Shown here: piece by piece, positions 36,600 to 46,734 of the stretch
Position numbering within the stretch: the stretch's first letter is position 1
Layout: every line of letters begins with the position of its first letter
Assembly: GCF_002917105.1 (NCBI RefSeq)
Contig: NZ_PQFZ01000019.1
Location: 45,058 to 109,057, forward strand
Length of the DNA: 64,000 bases
Reading direction: 5' to 3'
DNA from: Allobosea psychrotolerans
GTDB lineage: Bacteria > Pseudomonadota > Alphaproteobacteria > Rhizobiales > Beijerinckiaceae
Notes under the pieces: generated by a model
Told to the model about the DNA's origin: nothing
The model's database searches: none
What the model saw: the letters and a program-made list of their open reading frames with translations, nothing else
Translations under genes and position numbers: made by a program

Positions 36600-38156
36600 A
36601 TGCAGAACGATCTGGAGCTCAGCGTGTCCCGGCGCGCCTTCGTGGCGGGCTCGGTCGCCGCTACGGCAGGTCCCCTGCTCGGCGCGATGCCGGCCCTGGC
36701 GCAGGCCAAGACCAGCATCGCAGTGCGCATCGAGCGCGACATCACCGTGCTCGATCCCGCCTTCCGCGGCGGCCCGCATGACGCCAATGTCATCCGTTGC
36801 GTCTATCAGCGCCTGATCAAGCAGAAGGACAGCTCGGTCGAGACCGAGCTCGATGCTGCAGCCGAGCTGAAGCAGGTCAGCCCGACCCTGATCGAGTTCA
36901 CACTCAAGCCCGGGCAGATGTTCACCGACGGTTTCGGCGAGATGACAGCCGAGGACGTGAAGTTCTCCTTCGAGCGCTTCGCCGTCGCGCCCGTCGACGG
37001 CAAGATCTCTCCCTATAAGGGCGACTGGACCGGCCTGACCGGCGTCGAGGTCACCGGTACATACACCGGCAAGATCAACCTTTCGCAGCCCAATGCCGGA
37101 TTGCTCGCCATCGCGATCGCCGATGCTTCGGGCTGCATCGTCTCGAAGAAGGCGGTGATGGCGCGCGGCGTCGAGCACAACACCAAGCCGGTCGGCTCGG
37201 GGCCCTATCAGGTCGTCTCGGTCGAGAAGCAGCGCGGTGCGGTGCTGAAGCGCAATCCGACCTATTCGGGTGCAAAGCCGACCTTCGAGGAGATCAAGGT
37301 CAATTTCATCCAGGATCCGAAGACGGCGGAATTGGCGCTGCGCTCGGGCGAGCTCGATTTTGCGGTGCTGCCGCCTTCCGTCGCCGAGCCGATGCGCTCG
37401 GCGCAAGGCATCGTCGTCGATCAGTCGCCGGGGCTGGCCTATGTCTGGCTCGGCATCAATATGGAGAAGCCGCCCTTCACCGATCTGCGCGTGCGCCAGG
37501 CGGTCAGGCTCGCGCTCGATGTCGACCAGATGCTGCTCGCCGGCTTCAACGGCAAGGCGCCGCGATTGAACACGCTGATCATGCAGCCGATCCTCGGCGC
37601 CTGGACGGAGGCGCCGGTCTATAAGCGCAATGTCGTCGAGGCCAAGAAGCTCCTCGCGGAAGCCGGCCAGACCGCGATCAAGACCCGCATCACCATCCTG
37701 AACCAGCCAGCCTATCAGACCATGGCGCTGGTGGCGCAGGCGCTGCTGAAGGAGGTCGGCATCACCGCCGAGCTCGATGTCCAGGAAGGCGGCACCTATT
37801 GGGACGCCGGCAAGGGTGAGGCCGGCAAGAATCTCGATCTGTTCATGATGCGCTTCAACGGCAAGCTCGACCCCAACTTCCTGATGCAGTGGTTCGTCTC
37901 CAGCCAGATCGGCACCTGGAACTGGCAGCGCTTCAACAGCCCGGAATTCGACAGGCTCTATCAGGAGGCGATCGTCGAATCCGATCCGGCCAAGCGCGCC
38001 GCGATCGTCATCAAGGCGCAGCAGGAAATGGACAAGTCGGCCGCCTTCGTCTGGCTCACCAACGACGTCGCTTTCGCCGTGCGACGCGCCTCGGTGAAGC
38101 CAGCCTATCTGCCCGGCGCGATCGACTGGCAGCTCGACCGCTTCACGAGCGTTTGA
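36600..38156 (+). CDS. Peptide-type ABC transporter 3, substrate-binding protein (Tat-exported)
   Basis: The ATG at 36600, after a GAGGAG ribosome site, gives 518 residues; the longer in-frame start upstream lacks such a site. The N-terminus has the twin-arginine motif SRRAFVAGS and a hydrophobic stretch ending at MPALAQA. Family 5 blocks are EMTAEDVKFSFERFA, KPVGSGPYQVVSVEK and DLRVRQAVRLALDVDQM. It is the first gene of the rightward operon. Ligand is unknown. Confidence 0.9.
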   Translation: MQNDLELSVSRRAFVAGSVAATAGPLLGAMPALAQAKTSIAVRIERDITVLDPAFRGGPHDANVIRCVYQRLIKQKDSSVETELDAAAELKQVSPTLIEFTLKPGQMFTDGFGEMTAEDVKFSFERFAVAPVDGKISPYKGDWTGLTGVEVTGTYTGKINLSQPNAGLLAIAIADASGCIVSKKAVMARGVEHNTKPVGSGPYQVVSVEKQRGAVLKRNPTYSGAKPTFEEIKVNFIQDPKTAELALRSGELDFAVLPPSVAEPMRSAQGIVVDQSPGLAYVWLGINMEKPPFTDLRVRQAVRLALDVDQMLLAGFNGKAPRLNTLIMQPILGAWTEAPVYKRNVVEAKKLLAEAGQTAIKTRITILNQPAYQTMALVAQALLKEVGITAELDVQEGGTYWDAGKGEAGKNLDLFMMRFNGKLDPNFLMQWFVSSQIGTWNWQRFNSPEFDRLYQEAIVESDPAKRAAIVIKAQQEMDKSAAFVWLTNDVAFAVRRASVKPAYLPGAIDWQLDRFTSV

Positions 38157-38205
38157 GCGGTTGGCTGGTTACTCGGCGATGATCGGCGCTTCAAGGCAAC
38201 CTCTT

Positions 38206-38302
38206 CGTCATCCTGGGCGCCCGAAGGGCGTCCCGGGATCCATCGGAGGGTTCGGCGGTCTAGGGTGGATCCCGGGACGGCCTCTGGCTGCCCAGGACGA
38301 CG
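38206..38302. repeat. Inverted repeat between binding-protein and permease genes, operon 3
   Basis: 37-base arms at 38206-38242 and 38266-38302 are imperfect inverted copies around a 23-base loop. Their ends read CGTCATCCTGGGC and GCCCAGGACGACG, with inner CCCGGGATCCA and TGGATCCCGGG. It is both a member of the TCATCC-type intergenic repeats and a large stem-loop behind the binding-protein gene. Confidence 0.8.
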
Positions 38303-38348
38303 GTGCGTTTTTTGATGAAACGCAGCGTCATCCGCCGAAGGCCCCGGA

Positions 38349-39323
38349 ATGAGCGACACCGCGCGCTACCTCGTGAGCCGTTTCGTCACGACGCTGCTGA
38401 TCGTGCTCGGCGCGATGTTGCTGCTGTTCACGCTCTCGGCGATCGTGCCGGGCGATCCGGCAACTGCTCTGCTCGGTCCGCAGGCGACGGCGGAATATGC
38501 GAAGCGCTTCATCGCCGAGATGGGGCTCGACCAGCCCTGGTATCGCCGCCTGCCGACCTTCCTCGGCCATGTCTTGACCGGCAATCTCGGCACCGACGTG
38601 CTTTCGGGCCGGCCGGTCGCGGGCATCGTCGGCGCAGTGCTTCCCTACACCTTTATCCTGACCTTCGCCTCGATCGGGCTTGCCGTCGTGATCGGCGTGC
38701 CGCTCGGCTGTTATGCCGCGACGCATCGCGGCTCGGCGCTCGATCATGCGCTGGCTTTCATCAGCGTCGCCTTCATCGCGATCCCCTCCTTCGTCATCGC
38801 GATCTTCCTGCTGCTGATCTTCTCGATCTGGTTGGACTGGCTGCCCGTGCTCGGCGCCGGTCAGCCCGGCGACTGGCTCGACCAGGCCAAGCGCCTGATC
38901 CTGCCGACGACAGCGCTGAGCGTCGGCTGGATCGGCTTCATCGCGCGCCTCATGCGCAGTTCCATGCTGGAGGTGATGGGCGAGAATTATATCCGCACCG
39001 CGCGCGCCTATGGCCTGTCGGACCGGATGGTGACCTATAAATACGCGCTCAAGAACGCCTGCATCCCGACCATCGCCGTGCTCGGCATGGGCATCGGCCG
39101 CTTGCTCGGGGGGGCCGTGCTGGTCGAGATCGTCTTCGCGCGGCCGGGTCTCGGCCGCCTGATTTTCGATGCGATCGCGACCCGCAATTTCCCTGTCCTG
39201 CAGGGCGCCGTGCTGGTCGTGGTGCTGATCTTCGTCGTCACCAACCTCCTCGTCGATCTCAGCTATTCCGCGATCGACCCGCGCATCCGCCGCGATGGCG
39301 CTCCGCAGGCGGCCGGGCAATGA
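38349..39323 (+). CDS. Peptide-type ABC transporter 3, permease (DppB type)
   Basis: The 324-residue permease begins MSDTARYLVSRFVTTLLIV, with SAIVPGDPATALLG, the coupling loop NYIRTARAYGLSDRMVTYKYALKNA and VFARPGLGRLIFDAIATRN. The DPRIRRDG tail is typical. It overlaps the next permease gene by 4 bases. Confidence 0.92.
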   Translation: MSDTARYLVSRFVTTLLIVLGAMLLLFTLSAIVPGDPATALLGPQATAEYAKRFIAEMGLDQPWYRRLPTFLGHVLTGNLGTDVLSGRPVAGIVGAVLPYTFILTFASIGLAVVIGVPLGCYAATHRGSALDHALAFISVAFIAIPSFVIAIFLLLIFSIWLDWLPVLGAGQPGDWLDQAKRLILPTTALSVGWIGFIARLMRSSMLEVMGENYIRTARAYGLSDRMVTYKYALKNACIPTIAVLGMGIGRLLGGAVLVEIVFARPGLGRLIFDAIATRNFPVLQGAVLVVVLIFVVTNLLVDLSYSAIDPRIRRDGAPQAAGQ

Positions 39324-40174
39324 ATGCGCTGGCAGTGACAGCCGGCACCATCCGGCGCATAGGCTCGCATCTCGGCGGCGCAATAGGCCTCGTCATCGTC
39401 GCGGTCGTGGTGCTGTCGGCCGTGTTTGCGCCGCTGGTGGCGACGCATGATCCCGATGCGCTCGACGTGCTGAACCGCTTCACCGGCCCCACCGCCCAGC
39501 ATTGGCTCGGCACCGACCATCTCGGGCGCGATCTCTATAGCCGCCTCGTCCATGGCGCGAGCGTCGCCATGGCGGTGGCGCTGACGGCGATCTCGACGGC
39601 GCTCATCGCCGGTACGCTGCTCGGCATCCTCGCGGCCTCGTTGCCGGCGCGCTCCGAGCGGCTCATCCTGATCCTGTTCGACGTGGTCTCGTCCTTCCCC
39701 AGCCTCGTGCTGGCGCTGGCGGCGGTCGCGGTTTTCGGCCCTTCGACCTTGCTCGTGGTGATCATCGTCGCGGTCACGCTGATCCCGCATTTCGGTCGTG
39801 TCGCCCGGGCCCAGGTGCTGACCGTGCGCAATGCGCCCTATATCGAGGCCGAACGCCTGCTCGGCGCCTCCTCCTGGCGCATCGTCTTCTCGCATATCCT
39901 GCCCAATATCGCCGGGCCGCTTGTCGTGCTCGCCTCGATCGACATTCCCGTGGTCATCACCATCGAGGCCGGACTGTCCTTCATCGGGCTCGGCGTCAGG
40001 CCGCCGCTCGCGAGCTGGGGCACGCTGATCTATGACGGCTACGCCTATCTCTCGGATTCCAAGCTCCCCGTGGTCATCGCCAGCAGCGCGCTCGCTCTCG
40101 CCACGCTCGGCTTCACGCTCTTCGGCGAGGCGCTTCGCGACGCGGTCGATCCGCGCCTCGACGGGGAGCGCTGA
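39320..40174 (+). CDS. Peptide-type ABC transporter 3, permease (DppC type)
   Basis: The 284-residue permease has LGTDHLGRDLYSRLVHGAS, the coupling loop PYIEAERLLGASSWRIVFSH and the ending GEALRDAVDPRLDGER. Its start overlaps the DppB-type stop by 4 bases. A 165-base gap containing an inverted repeat separates it from the ATPase genes. Confidence 0.92.
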   Translation: MNALAVTAGTIRRIGSHLGGAIGLVIVAVVVLSAVFAPLVATHDPDALDVLNRFTGPTAQHWLGTDHLGRDLYSRLVHGASVAMAVALTAISTALIAGTLLGILAASLPARSERLILILFDVVSSFPSLVLALAAVAVFGPSTLLVVIIVAVTLIPHFGRVARAQVLTVRNAPYIEAERLLGASSWRIVFSHILPNIAGPLVVLASIDIPVVITIEAGLSFIGLGVRPPLASWGTLIYDGYAYLSDSKLPVVIASSALALATLGFTLFGEALRDAVDPRLDGER

Positions 40175-40197
40175 CATGATGGTGTCAGCGCTCCCCG

Positions 40198-40327
40198 CTG
40201 TCATTCCGGGGCTTCGCGCAGCGAAGAACCCGGAACCCACGACTGGGTGGCACGCTTCGGCGACCGAGAAACGCTCGCCCGGTCGTGGGTTCCGGGTTCA
40301 GGCCTTCGGCCTGCCCCGGAATGACAG
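40198..40327. repeat. 46-bp inverted repeat between permease and ATPase genes, operon 3
   Basis: Arms at 40198-40243 and 40282-40327 pair with perfect outer (CTGTCATTCCGGGGC) and inner (GAACCCGGAACCCACGAC) blocks. Between these lies a variable short hairpin in each arm: the middle segments differ in sequence yet each folds on itself. This is the layout of a composite mobile-type intergenic repeat. Confidence 0.85.
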
Positions 40328-40339
40328 GGGGAGAGCGGC

Positions 40340-41334
<995 letters not shown>

Positions 41335-41338
<4 letters not shown>

Positions 41339-42312
41339 GTGCACCAGTGGTGGAGCGCGCGCCTTTGATCGCCTTCGACGATGTCTCGCTCGTCTATGGC
41401 GGCAAGGTGCGGGCGCTCGACGGCGTCTCCTTCGCGATCGGCAGCGGCGAGGTCGTCGGCCTCGTCGGGGAATCCGGCTCGGGCAAGACCACGCTCTGCC
41501 GCGTTCTGATGGGGCTGCTGCCCGCCTCATCGGGACGCGTCACGATCGCCGGGGAGCCCTTGGCGGTGCGTCTCGCGCGCGATCCGCTCGGCTTCCGCCG
41601 GCAGGCGCAGATGCTCAAGCAGGAGGCAGTCGCCTCGCTCTCGCCGCGCATGCGCATCCTGGCGCTGGCCGAGGAGCCGTTGAAGATCCACGGAATGCCG
41701 ATGGCCGAGGGCCGCGCCCGCTTGCTGCGCATCCTCAAGCGCCTCGGCCTGCCCGAGGCGACGCTCGACAAATTTCCGCATCAGGTTTCGGGAGGACAGG
41801 CGCGCCGCGTCGCGATCCTGCGCGCCTTGGTGCTGGAGCCGCAGATCATCGTCGCCGACGAACCGACCGCGGGCCTCGACGTCTCCGTGCAGGGCGATCT
41901 GCTCAATCTGATGCGCGACCTGCATGAGGAGTTCGCGCTGACCTATCTCGTCGTCAGCCACAACCTCAATGTCGTGCGCCGGCTGACCGGCCGGACGATC
42001 GTGATGTATCTCGGCCAGATCGTCGAGGAGGCGCCGACCAGGGCGCTGTTCGAGGCCCCGGCCCACCCCTATGCGGCAGCGCTGCTCTCGACCAACCCTT
42101 CCGTCGATCCGGCCAGGCGCCGCGAACGCATCATCCTGAAGGGCGAGATCCCGAGCCCGATCAATCCGCCTTCCGGCTGCCGCTTCCACACGCGCTGCCC
42201 GCAGGTCGAGGAGCGCTGCAGGATCGAGATGCCGGAGCTGCGCGAGCTGGGCTCGGGCCGCCGCGTGCGCTGTCATTTCCCGCTGACCAAAACGGCCGCT
42301 CATACGGCCTGA
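41335..42312 (+). CDS. Peptide-type ABC transporter 3, ATP-binding protein (DppF type)
   Basis: Starting at the ATGA overlap at 41335 gives 325 residues with Walker A GESGSGKTT, signature VSGGQARRV (atypical, usually SGGQRQR) and Walker B IIVADEPTAGLD. The C-terminus has AHPYAAALL and CRFHTRCPQVEERC. In this operon the two ATPases are separate genes, whereas operons 1 and 2 use fused ones. Confidence 0.92.
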
Positions 42313-42330
42313 TCCCTCGGAGCAAGAGCC

Positions 42331-43350
42331 ATGTCCGCGCCCGCCGCGATGCCGCCGATCTACATCACCTATATGAACCGCCTCGATATTGAGGCACTCG
42401 CCATCACCGATGACGAGATCCTGGCTGCGATCGAGGGCTCGTTGGCGACGCAAGGGCGCGGCGAGGCCGTGATCGAGCCGCGCATGCATCTCGAGCCCAA
42501 GGCGGCGAACGGCCATTTCAACGTGCTGCGCGGCGCGCTTGGCGGCGAGATCGACGCAGCCGGCGTCAAGGTCGTCGGCGACTTCGTCGAGAATTACAAG
42601 ATCGGCCTGCCCTCGGAACTCGCTGTGCTGACCCTGTTCGACCGCTTCAACGGCAGTCCCAAGGCGATCCTCGACGCATCCGGCATCACCGACATGCGCA
42701 CTGGTGCGGTCACTGCCATCGGCGCGAAATATCTCGCCCGCAAGGGCTCCAAGGTGCTCGGCCATGTCGGCGCGCGCGGCACCGCCTATTGGAATGTCCG
42801 CCTGCTCGATCATCTCTTCGATTTCGACGAGATCCGCGTGCATTCGCGCCGGCCCGAGAGCCGCGACGGTTTTGCGGCGAAACTCTCCGCCGATCTCGGC
42901 AAGCGCGTCATTGCCACGCCAGACTGGCGATCCTGCGTCGAGGGCGCCGATATCGTCGTCGAAGCTTCGCGGCTCGACCGGCCCGAGCCGATGCTGAAGA
43001 CCGACTGGATCAAGAAGGGCGCCTTCGTCGTGCCCTATGGCACGATGAGCGCGGTCGAGTTCTCGCTGACCGACATCATGAGCAAGCTGGTCGTCGATGA
43101 TTGGGGCCAGTGCAAGGGCGGCAAGTTCGGCAGCTTGCGTGCCCATGTCGAGGCCGGCAAGCTCTCGGAGGCAACGCTGCATGCCGAGATGGGTCAGATC
43201 GTCGCCGGCCTGAAACCTGGCCGTGAAAACGATGACGAGACCATCCTGTTCTGGCATCGCGGCCTGTCGCTGTCGGATATCGCGCTTGGCCACGCCATGC
43301 TGGAGAAGGGCAAGCGGTTGGGCATCGGCCAGCGCCTGCGCTTCGCCTGA
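42331..43350 (+). CDS. Ornithine cyclodeaminase/mu-crystallin family protein
   Basis: The 339-residue protein has the family's substrate domain (IEPRMHLEPKAANGHFNVL, VKVVGDFVENYKIGLPS) and FDRFNGSPKAILDASGITDMRTGAVTAIGAKYLA. An NAD-binding fold follows (KVLGHVGARGTAYWNVRLL). Members include ornithine cyclodeaminase, ketimine reductases and pyrroline-carboxylate reductases. It lies 18 bases after the last ATPase, so it probably acts on the imported compound or its product. The exact reaction is not evident. Confidence 0.85.
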   Translation: MSAPAAMPPIYITYMNRLDIEALAITDDEILAAIEGSLATQGRGEAVIEPRMHLEPKAANGHFNVLRGALGGEIDAAGVKVVGDFVENYKIGLPSELAVLTLFDRFNGSPKAILDASGITDMRTGAVTAIGAKYLARKGSKVLGHVGARGTAYWNVRLLDHLFDFDEIRVHSRRPESRDGFAAKLSADLGKRVIATPDWRSCVEGADIVVEASRLDRPEPMLKTDWIKKGAFVVPYGTMSAVEFSLTDIMSKLVVDDWGQCKGGKFGSLRAHVEAGKLSEATLHAEMGQIVAGLKPGRENDDETILFWHRGLSLSDIALGHAMLEKGKRLGIGQRLRFA

Positions 43351-43364
43351 GTGGGATCAGGTCG

Positions 43365-44171
43365 TTGCTCGTCGCCAATGCGCGGATGTATGCGGTCAAT
43401 GCCGGCGTTCGCGCCGCCTGGGCGAAACTGTTCGGGCTGGTCTCGCAGAAGGCGGGCGTGCCGCTCGCGGTGATCGATCATGCCGCGCCCGCACCGCTTG
43501 AAGCGCTCTGGCGGCGCGACGATCTCGGCCTCGCCTTCATCTGCGGCTTTCCCTTCGCGGGTGGCGGCTTTTCCCTGCTGCCGATCGCGGCGCCCATCCC
43601 CGCAAGCCCGCTCGCATCCGGACAACCTCTCTACGCCAGCGATCTGATTGTGCGCGCCGACGGCCCGCTCCGCACGCTGGAGGATACGTTCGGCGGCCGT
43701 ATCGGCTGGACGACCAGGCATTCGCAGTCCGGCTTCCAGGCGCTGCGCCGGCACTTGCTGCCCTATGTCAAATCTGGTGGACCGCTCTACCGCGAGAGCA
43801 TCGGCGAACTGATGACGCCGCGCCGGGTAATCGAGGCCGTGCTCGACGACCGCATCGATGTCGGACCGCTCGATTCCTATTTCCACGGTCTGCTGAAGCG
43901 GCATGAGCCCGGGACGGCGGCAAGGCTGCGCGTCGTCGCGACGACGCAGCCGACGCCGATGCCATTGCTGGCTGCTTCGAGCGGGATCGATCCCGTGATT
44001 GTTGCAGCCTTGCGCGGCGCGTTGCTGGGGCTTGGCGCGGCCACGGCGGCAAAGCCTGTCCTCGCCGAACTATGCCTCACCGGCTTTGCCGCCGTCGAGA
44101 TTGACGACTACAGGCCTTTGCTGGCGCAGGCCGCAGCCCTCGACCAATCCGGATATGGCGAACCGGGCTAG
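43365..44171 (+). CDS. PhnD-like periplasmic-binding-fold protein without signal peptide
   Basis: The 268-residue protein resembles phosphonate/thiamine-precursor binding proteins: LVANARMYAVNAGVRAAW, GLAFICGFPFA, ASDLIVRADGPLRTLEDTFG, GWTTRHSQSGFQALR and DVGPLDSYFHGLLKR. No export signal is seen, and the best start is a TTG 14 bases after the previous gene, keeping the family's LLVAN opening. It may be a cytoplasmic sensor or enzyme with this fold, or the signal may have been lost. Confidence 0.7.
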   Translation: MLVANARMYAVNAGVRAAWAKLFGLVSQKAGVPLAVIDHAAPAPLEALWRRDDLGLAFICGFPFAGGGFSLLPIAAPIPASPLASGQPLYASDLIVRADGPLRTLEDTFGGRIGWTTRHSQSGFQALRRHLLPYVKSGGPLYRESIGELMTPRRVIEAVLDDRIDVGPLDSYFHGLLKRHEPGTAARLRVVATTQPTPMPLLAASSGIDPVIVAALRGALLGLGAATAAKPVLAELCLTGFAAVEIDDYRPLLAQAAALDQSGYGEPG

Positions 44172-44210
44172 CGCATTTCCGCGTTTCTCTGAATCGCGGA
44201 AATGCGCTAG
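44168..44210. repeat. 16-bp perfect hairpin after the PhnD-like gene
   Basis: CTAGCGCATTTCCGCG and its exact complement flank an 11-base loop. The stem overlaps the stop codon of the gene. It is half of a composite repeat whose other half is at 44225. It lies between converging genes and may act as a bidirectional terminator. Confidence 0.75.
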
Positions 44211-44224
44211 CTCCTTGTTTTATC

Positions 44225-44268
44225 GCATTGTCTTCACGCGGACCGGTGCCCACTTCGCTCGAAAATGC
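44225..44268. repeat. Intergenic palindromic repeat, CCGGTGCCCACTT-core family (copy 2)
   Basis: It is bounded by GCATT and AAATGC, with the core GACCGGTGCCCACTT. On the minus strand it reads AAGTGGGCACCGGTC, matching the copy at 10229. Elements of this wording (AGCATTTTCGAGCGAAGTGG type) are very common in Hyphomicrobiales genomes. Confidence 0.75.
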
Positions 44269-44280
44269 TCTCGGGCGCGC

Positions 44281-45051
44281 TCAGTCGTTCCAGAGGCCGC
44301 CGGTGATGCTGATCGTCTCGCCCGTGATGTAGTCGGCTTCGTCTGAGGACAGGAAGGCGACGGCCTTGGCGATGTCGTCGGGAATGCCCGGCCGCCGCAG
44401 CGGGATCGCCTGCGCGCGCTCATAGGCGTCTGGCAGTCCCTCGGCCTTGCGCTTGATCTCGGATTCGTCGCGCATCTTGGTGTCGACAATCAGGCCCGGT
44501 CCGACGGCGTTGACGCGCACGCCGTGCTCGCCGAGTTCGGTCGCGAGCGATTGGGTGATGCCGACGATCGCGAACTTCGAGGCGCAATAGGCGCTGTACG
44601 AAGCCACGCCCGACTTTCCCATCCAGGAGGCGATGTTGACGATTGCGCCCTTGCGGTTCGCAACCATTTCGGGCGCGACCGCGCGCGTCATGTGGAACAG
44701 CCCGTCGACATTGACCGAGAAATGCGCCTTCCAGTCCGCCTCGCTGGTCTCCAGCAACTTGCCGACCTTCAGGATGCCGGCATTGTTGACCAGGATGTCG
44801 ATGGGGCCGAGCGCCGCGCGCAGCGTCTCGACGGCTGCCTCCACCTGACCGCTCGACGAGACGTCGCCGGCCGCGACCGCGACCTTGCCGCCATCCTTGC
44901 GCAGGCTTTCAGCCGTCGCTTGCGCGGCTGCGAGATCAAAATCCAGAATGCCGACATCGCAGCCCTCGGCGAGCAGCCGCGCCGCGATGGCCCGGCCGAT
45001 GCCATGGGCGGCGCCGGTGACGATCGCCTTGCGTCCTTCAAGTCCGTACAT
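44281..45051 (-). CDS. SDR family oxidoreductase (FabG-like)
   Basis: The classical short-chain dehydrogenase of 256 residues has TGAAHGIG (12-19), D37-type acidic residue after strand 2 suggesting NAD preference, NNAG (89-92), and catalytic S142, Y155 and K159. It ends GETISITGGLWND. It is the last gene of the leftward five-gene operon, 54 bases after the second SDR. Substrate is unknown. Confidence 0.88.
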   Translation of the reverse strand: MYGLEGRKAIVTGAAHGIGRAIAARLLAEGCDVGILDFDLAAAQATAESLRKDGGKVAVAAGDVSSSGQVEAAVETLRAALGPIDILVNNAGILKVGKLLETSEADWKAHFSVNVDGLFHMTRAVAPEMVANRKGAIVNIASWMGKSGVASYSAYCASKFAIVGITQSLATELGEHGVRVNAVGPGLIVDTKMRDESEIKRKAEGLPDAYERAQAIPLRRPGIPDDIAKAVAFLSSDEADYITGETISITGGLWND

Positions 45052-45105
45052 GCGCGGGAATCCTGTCGATCGGAGTCTGGAGAGCGGGCCGCTCCTTATA
45101 ATATA

Positions 45106-45864
45106 TCAGCGCGCTGTCCAACCGCCGTCGGCAACCAGCGTCGTCCCCGTGCAGAACGACGACTCGTCGCTGGCAAGAAAGAGCATTGCCCTGGCGATCT
45201 CGACGGGCTGTCCCAGTCGCTCCATGGCCTGGCGCTGCTCGAGGCCGCGGCGGAGTTCGGCGCCGTCGGGTCCGCTCAGGATCTTGGCGAAATAGGGCGA
45301 TTCGATCGTGCCTGGCGCGACGCAGTTGATCCGGATCTTCGCCGCGACATGGTCGATCGCCATCGCCCGCGTCAGCGCGGCGACGGCGCCCTTGGAGGCG
45401 ACATAGGCTGCGCGATCGGTGATGCCGACATTGGCGACGGCGGACGCCGTGTTGACGATGACGCCGCCGCCCTGCTTTTCCATCACCGGGATCGCATGCT
45501 TGCAGCCGAAGAACACGCCCTTGACGTTCACCGCCATCAGCGCGTCCCAGTCGGCCTCCGATGTGGTGACGACCGTGCCGGCGAAACCGAAGCCGGCATT
45601 GTTGACGAGGATGTCGAGCCGGCCATGATCGGCGACGACCCTGTCGATCATCGCCTTGATCTCGGCTTCCTTGCTGACGTCGACCGTATGTGCGCTCGCC
45701 TTGCCGGAATGGCTCGTGATCTCGGCCGCGACGCGTTCGGCGGCGGCCCCGTCACGGTCGGCGACGATCACGATGGCACCCTCTGCAGCGAAGAGCTTCG
45801 CCGCCTCGTGGCCGATGCCGGAGCCGCCCCCGGTGATGATCGCGATCTTGCCAGCAAGCTTCAT
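45106..45864 (-). CDS. SDR family oxidoreductase
   Basis: From MKLAGKIAIITGGGSGIG at 45864 it is 252 residues, with TGGGSGIG (11-18), NNAG (88-91) and catalytic S141, Y154 and K158. D36 after strand 2 favours NAD. The C-terminus CTGTTLVADGGWTAR is typical. The upstream in-frame ATG adds 8 residues without support. The gap to the aspartate-dehydrogenase-like gene is 63 bases. Confidence 0.88.
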   Translation of the reverse strand: MKLAGKIAIITGGGSGIGHEAAKLFAAEGAIVIVADRDGAAAERVAAEITSHSGKASAHTVDVSKEAEIKAMIDRVVADHGRLDILVNNAGFGFAGTVVTTSEADWDALMAVNVKGVFFGCKHAIPVMEKQGGGVIVNTASAVANVGITDRAAYVASKGAVAALTRAMAIDHVAAKIRINCVAPGTIESPYFAKILSGPDGAELRRGLEQRQAMERLGQPVEIARAMLFLASDESSFCTGTTLVADGGWTAR

Positions 45865-45927
45865 CCTGTCTGTCCCTCGTCCCGTCACGCGATTGCGCCG
45901 TATTTATATATCAGGTGCGAATGGCCG

Positions 45928-46734
45928 TCACAGCATCATCACCGGAGCGAAGAACTGCTCGATCGCTGCCAGCAGCGAACGGCCGACGATCCAGGAGGAT
46001 TTCGGATTGCTCGGGGAGGGGCGGTTGGCGATGGCAAGATGCATCGTGCCGAATTCGCTGCGCGCGGTCACGACATGGGTGTTGCCGGTCGCGGCGGGGT
46101 CGCAGACCACATCGACGCCGGTCGCCTCGAAGCCCGGCCCCGCCAGCGCCAGCGCGGCCGCGACGTTGAGGTTCTGCGGATAGGCGGCCGCCGCCTCGCG
46201 CGCATTGCCCGAGAACAGCGTCACGGGGGCGTCGAGCCTGTCGGGATCATGGCCGAGCGCCTTGAGCTCCGCGCTCCAGGCGGCGGGAGGCTTGCGCGAT
46301 TCATAGCGCAGCGTGAGCTCGCTTGCGTGCCGGACCGCGCGGACATAGTCGAGCGCACCGAGTGCACCCGAGGGCAGCAGCAAGCGCCCGCCATGCTCGC
46401 GCGCCGTCGCCACGAGGCTCGCAAGCAAGGCCTCGTCATGCAAGGCGCCGATCGAGGAGATCAGCACAGGCAGGCCAAGCGCAAGACATCCCGGAACGCT
46501 GCCGCGCACTGCCTCATGGCCGGCCGCCTCGACGACGAGGTCGGGGGCGAAGGCGGCGAGTTCGGCGAGGTCCGAGAGCGGGGTGCAGCTCGGCGGCAGG
46601 CGCTGGCGCGAGGCCGATCCTGGCTTGAGCAGCACGCCCAGCTCATAGCCCGGCTGCGGCGCGTCGAGCAGCGCGGCAGCGAGATCGCCGGCGATCGCGC
46701 CGAAGCCGATCAGGACGAGGCGGCGCGGCTTCAT
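45928..46734 (-). CDS. Aspartate dehydrogenase family protein (NadX-like)
   Basis: The 268-residue protein starts MKPRRLVLIGFGAIAGDL with a Rossmann turn. The family blocks LVVEAAGHEAVRG, LLLPSGALGALDYVRA and AAAYPQNLNVAAALALAG follow. L-aspartate dehydrogenase interconverts aspartate and oxaloacetate or iminoaspartate with NAD(P). No nadA or nadC is nearby, and the operon has an alpha/beta hydrolase, a NIPSNAP protein and SDRs, which points to a catabolic role. It overlaps the hydrolase gene by 4 bases. Confidence 0.85.
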   Translation of the reverse strand: MKPRRLVLIGFGAIAGDLAAALLDAPQPGYELGVLLKPGSASRQRLPPSCTPLSDLAELAAFAPDLVVEAAGHEAVRGSVPGCLALGLPVLISSIGALHDEALLASLVATAREHGGRLLLPSGALGALDYVRAVRHASELTLRYESRKPPAAWSAELKALGHDPDRLDAPVTLFSGNAREAAAAYPQNLNVAAALALAGPGFEATGVDVVCDPAATGNTHVVTARSEFGTMHLAIANRPSPSNPKSSWIVGRSLLAAIEQFFAPVMML

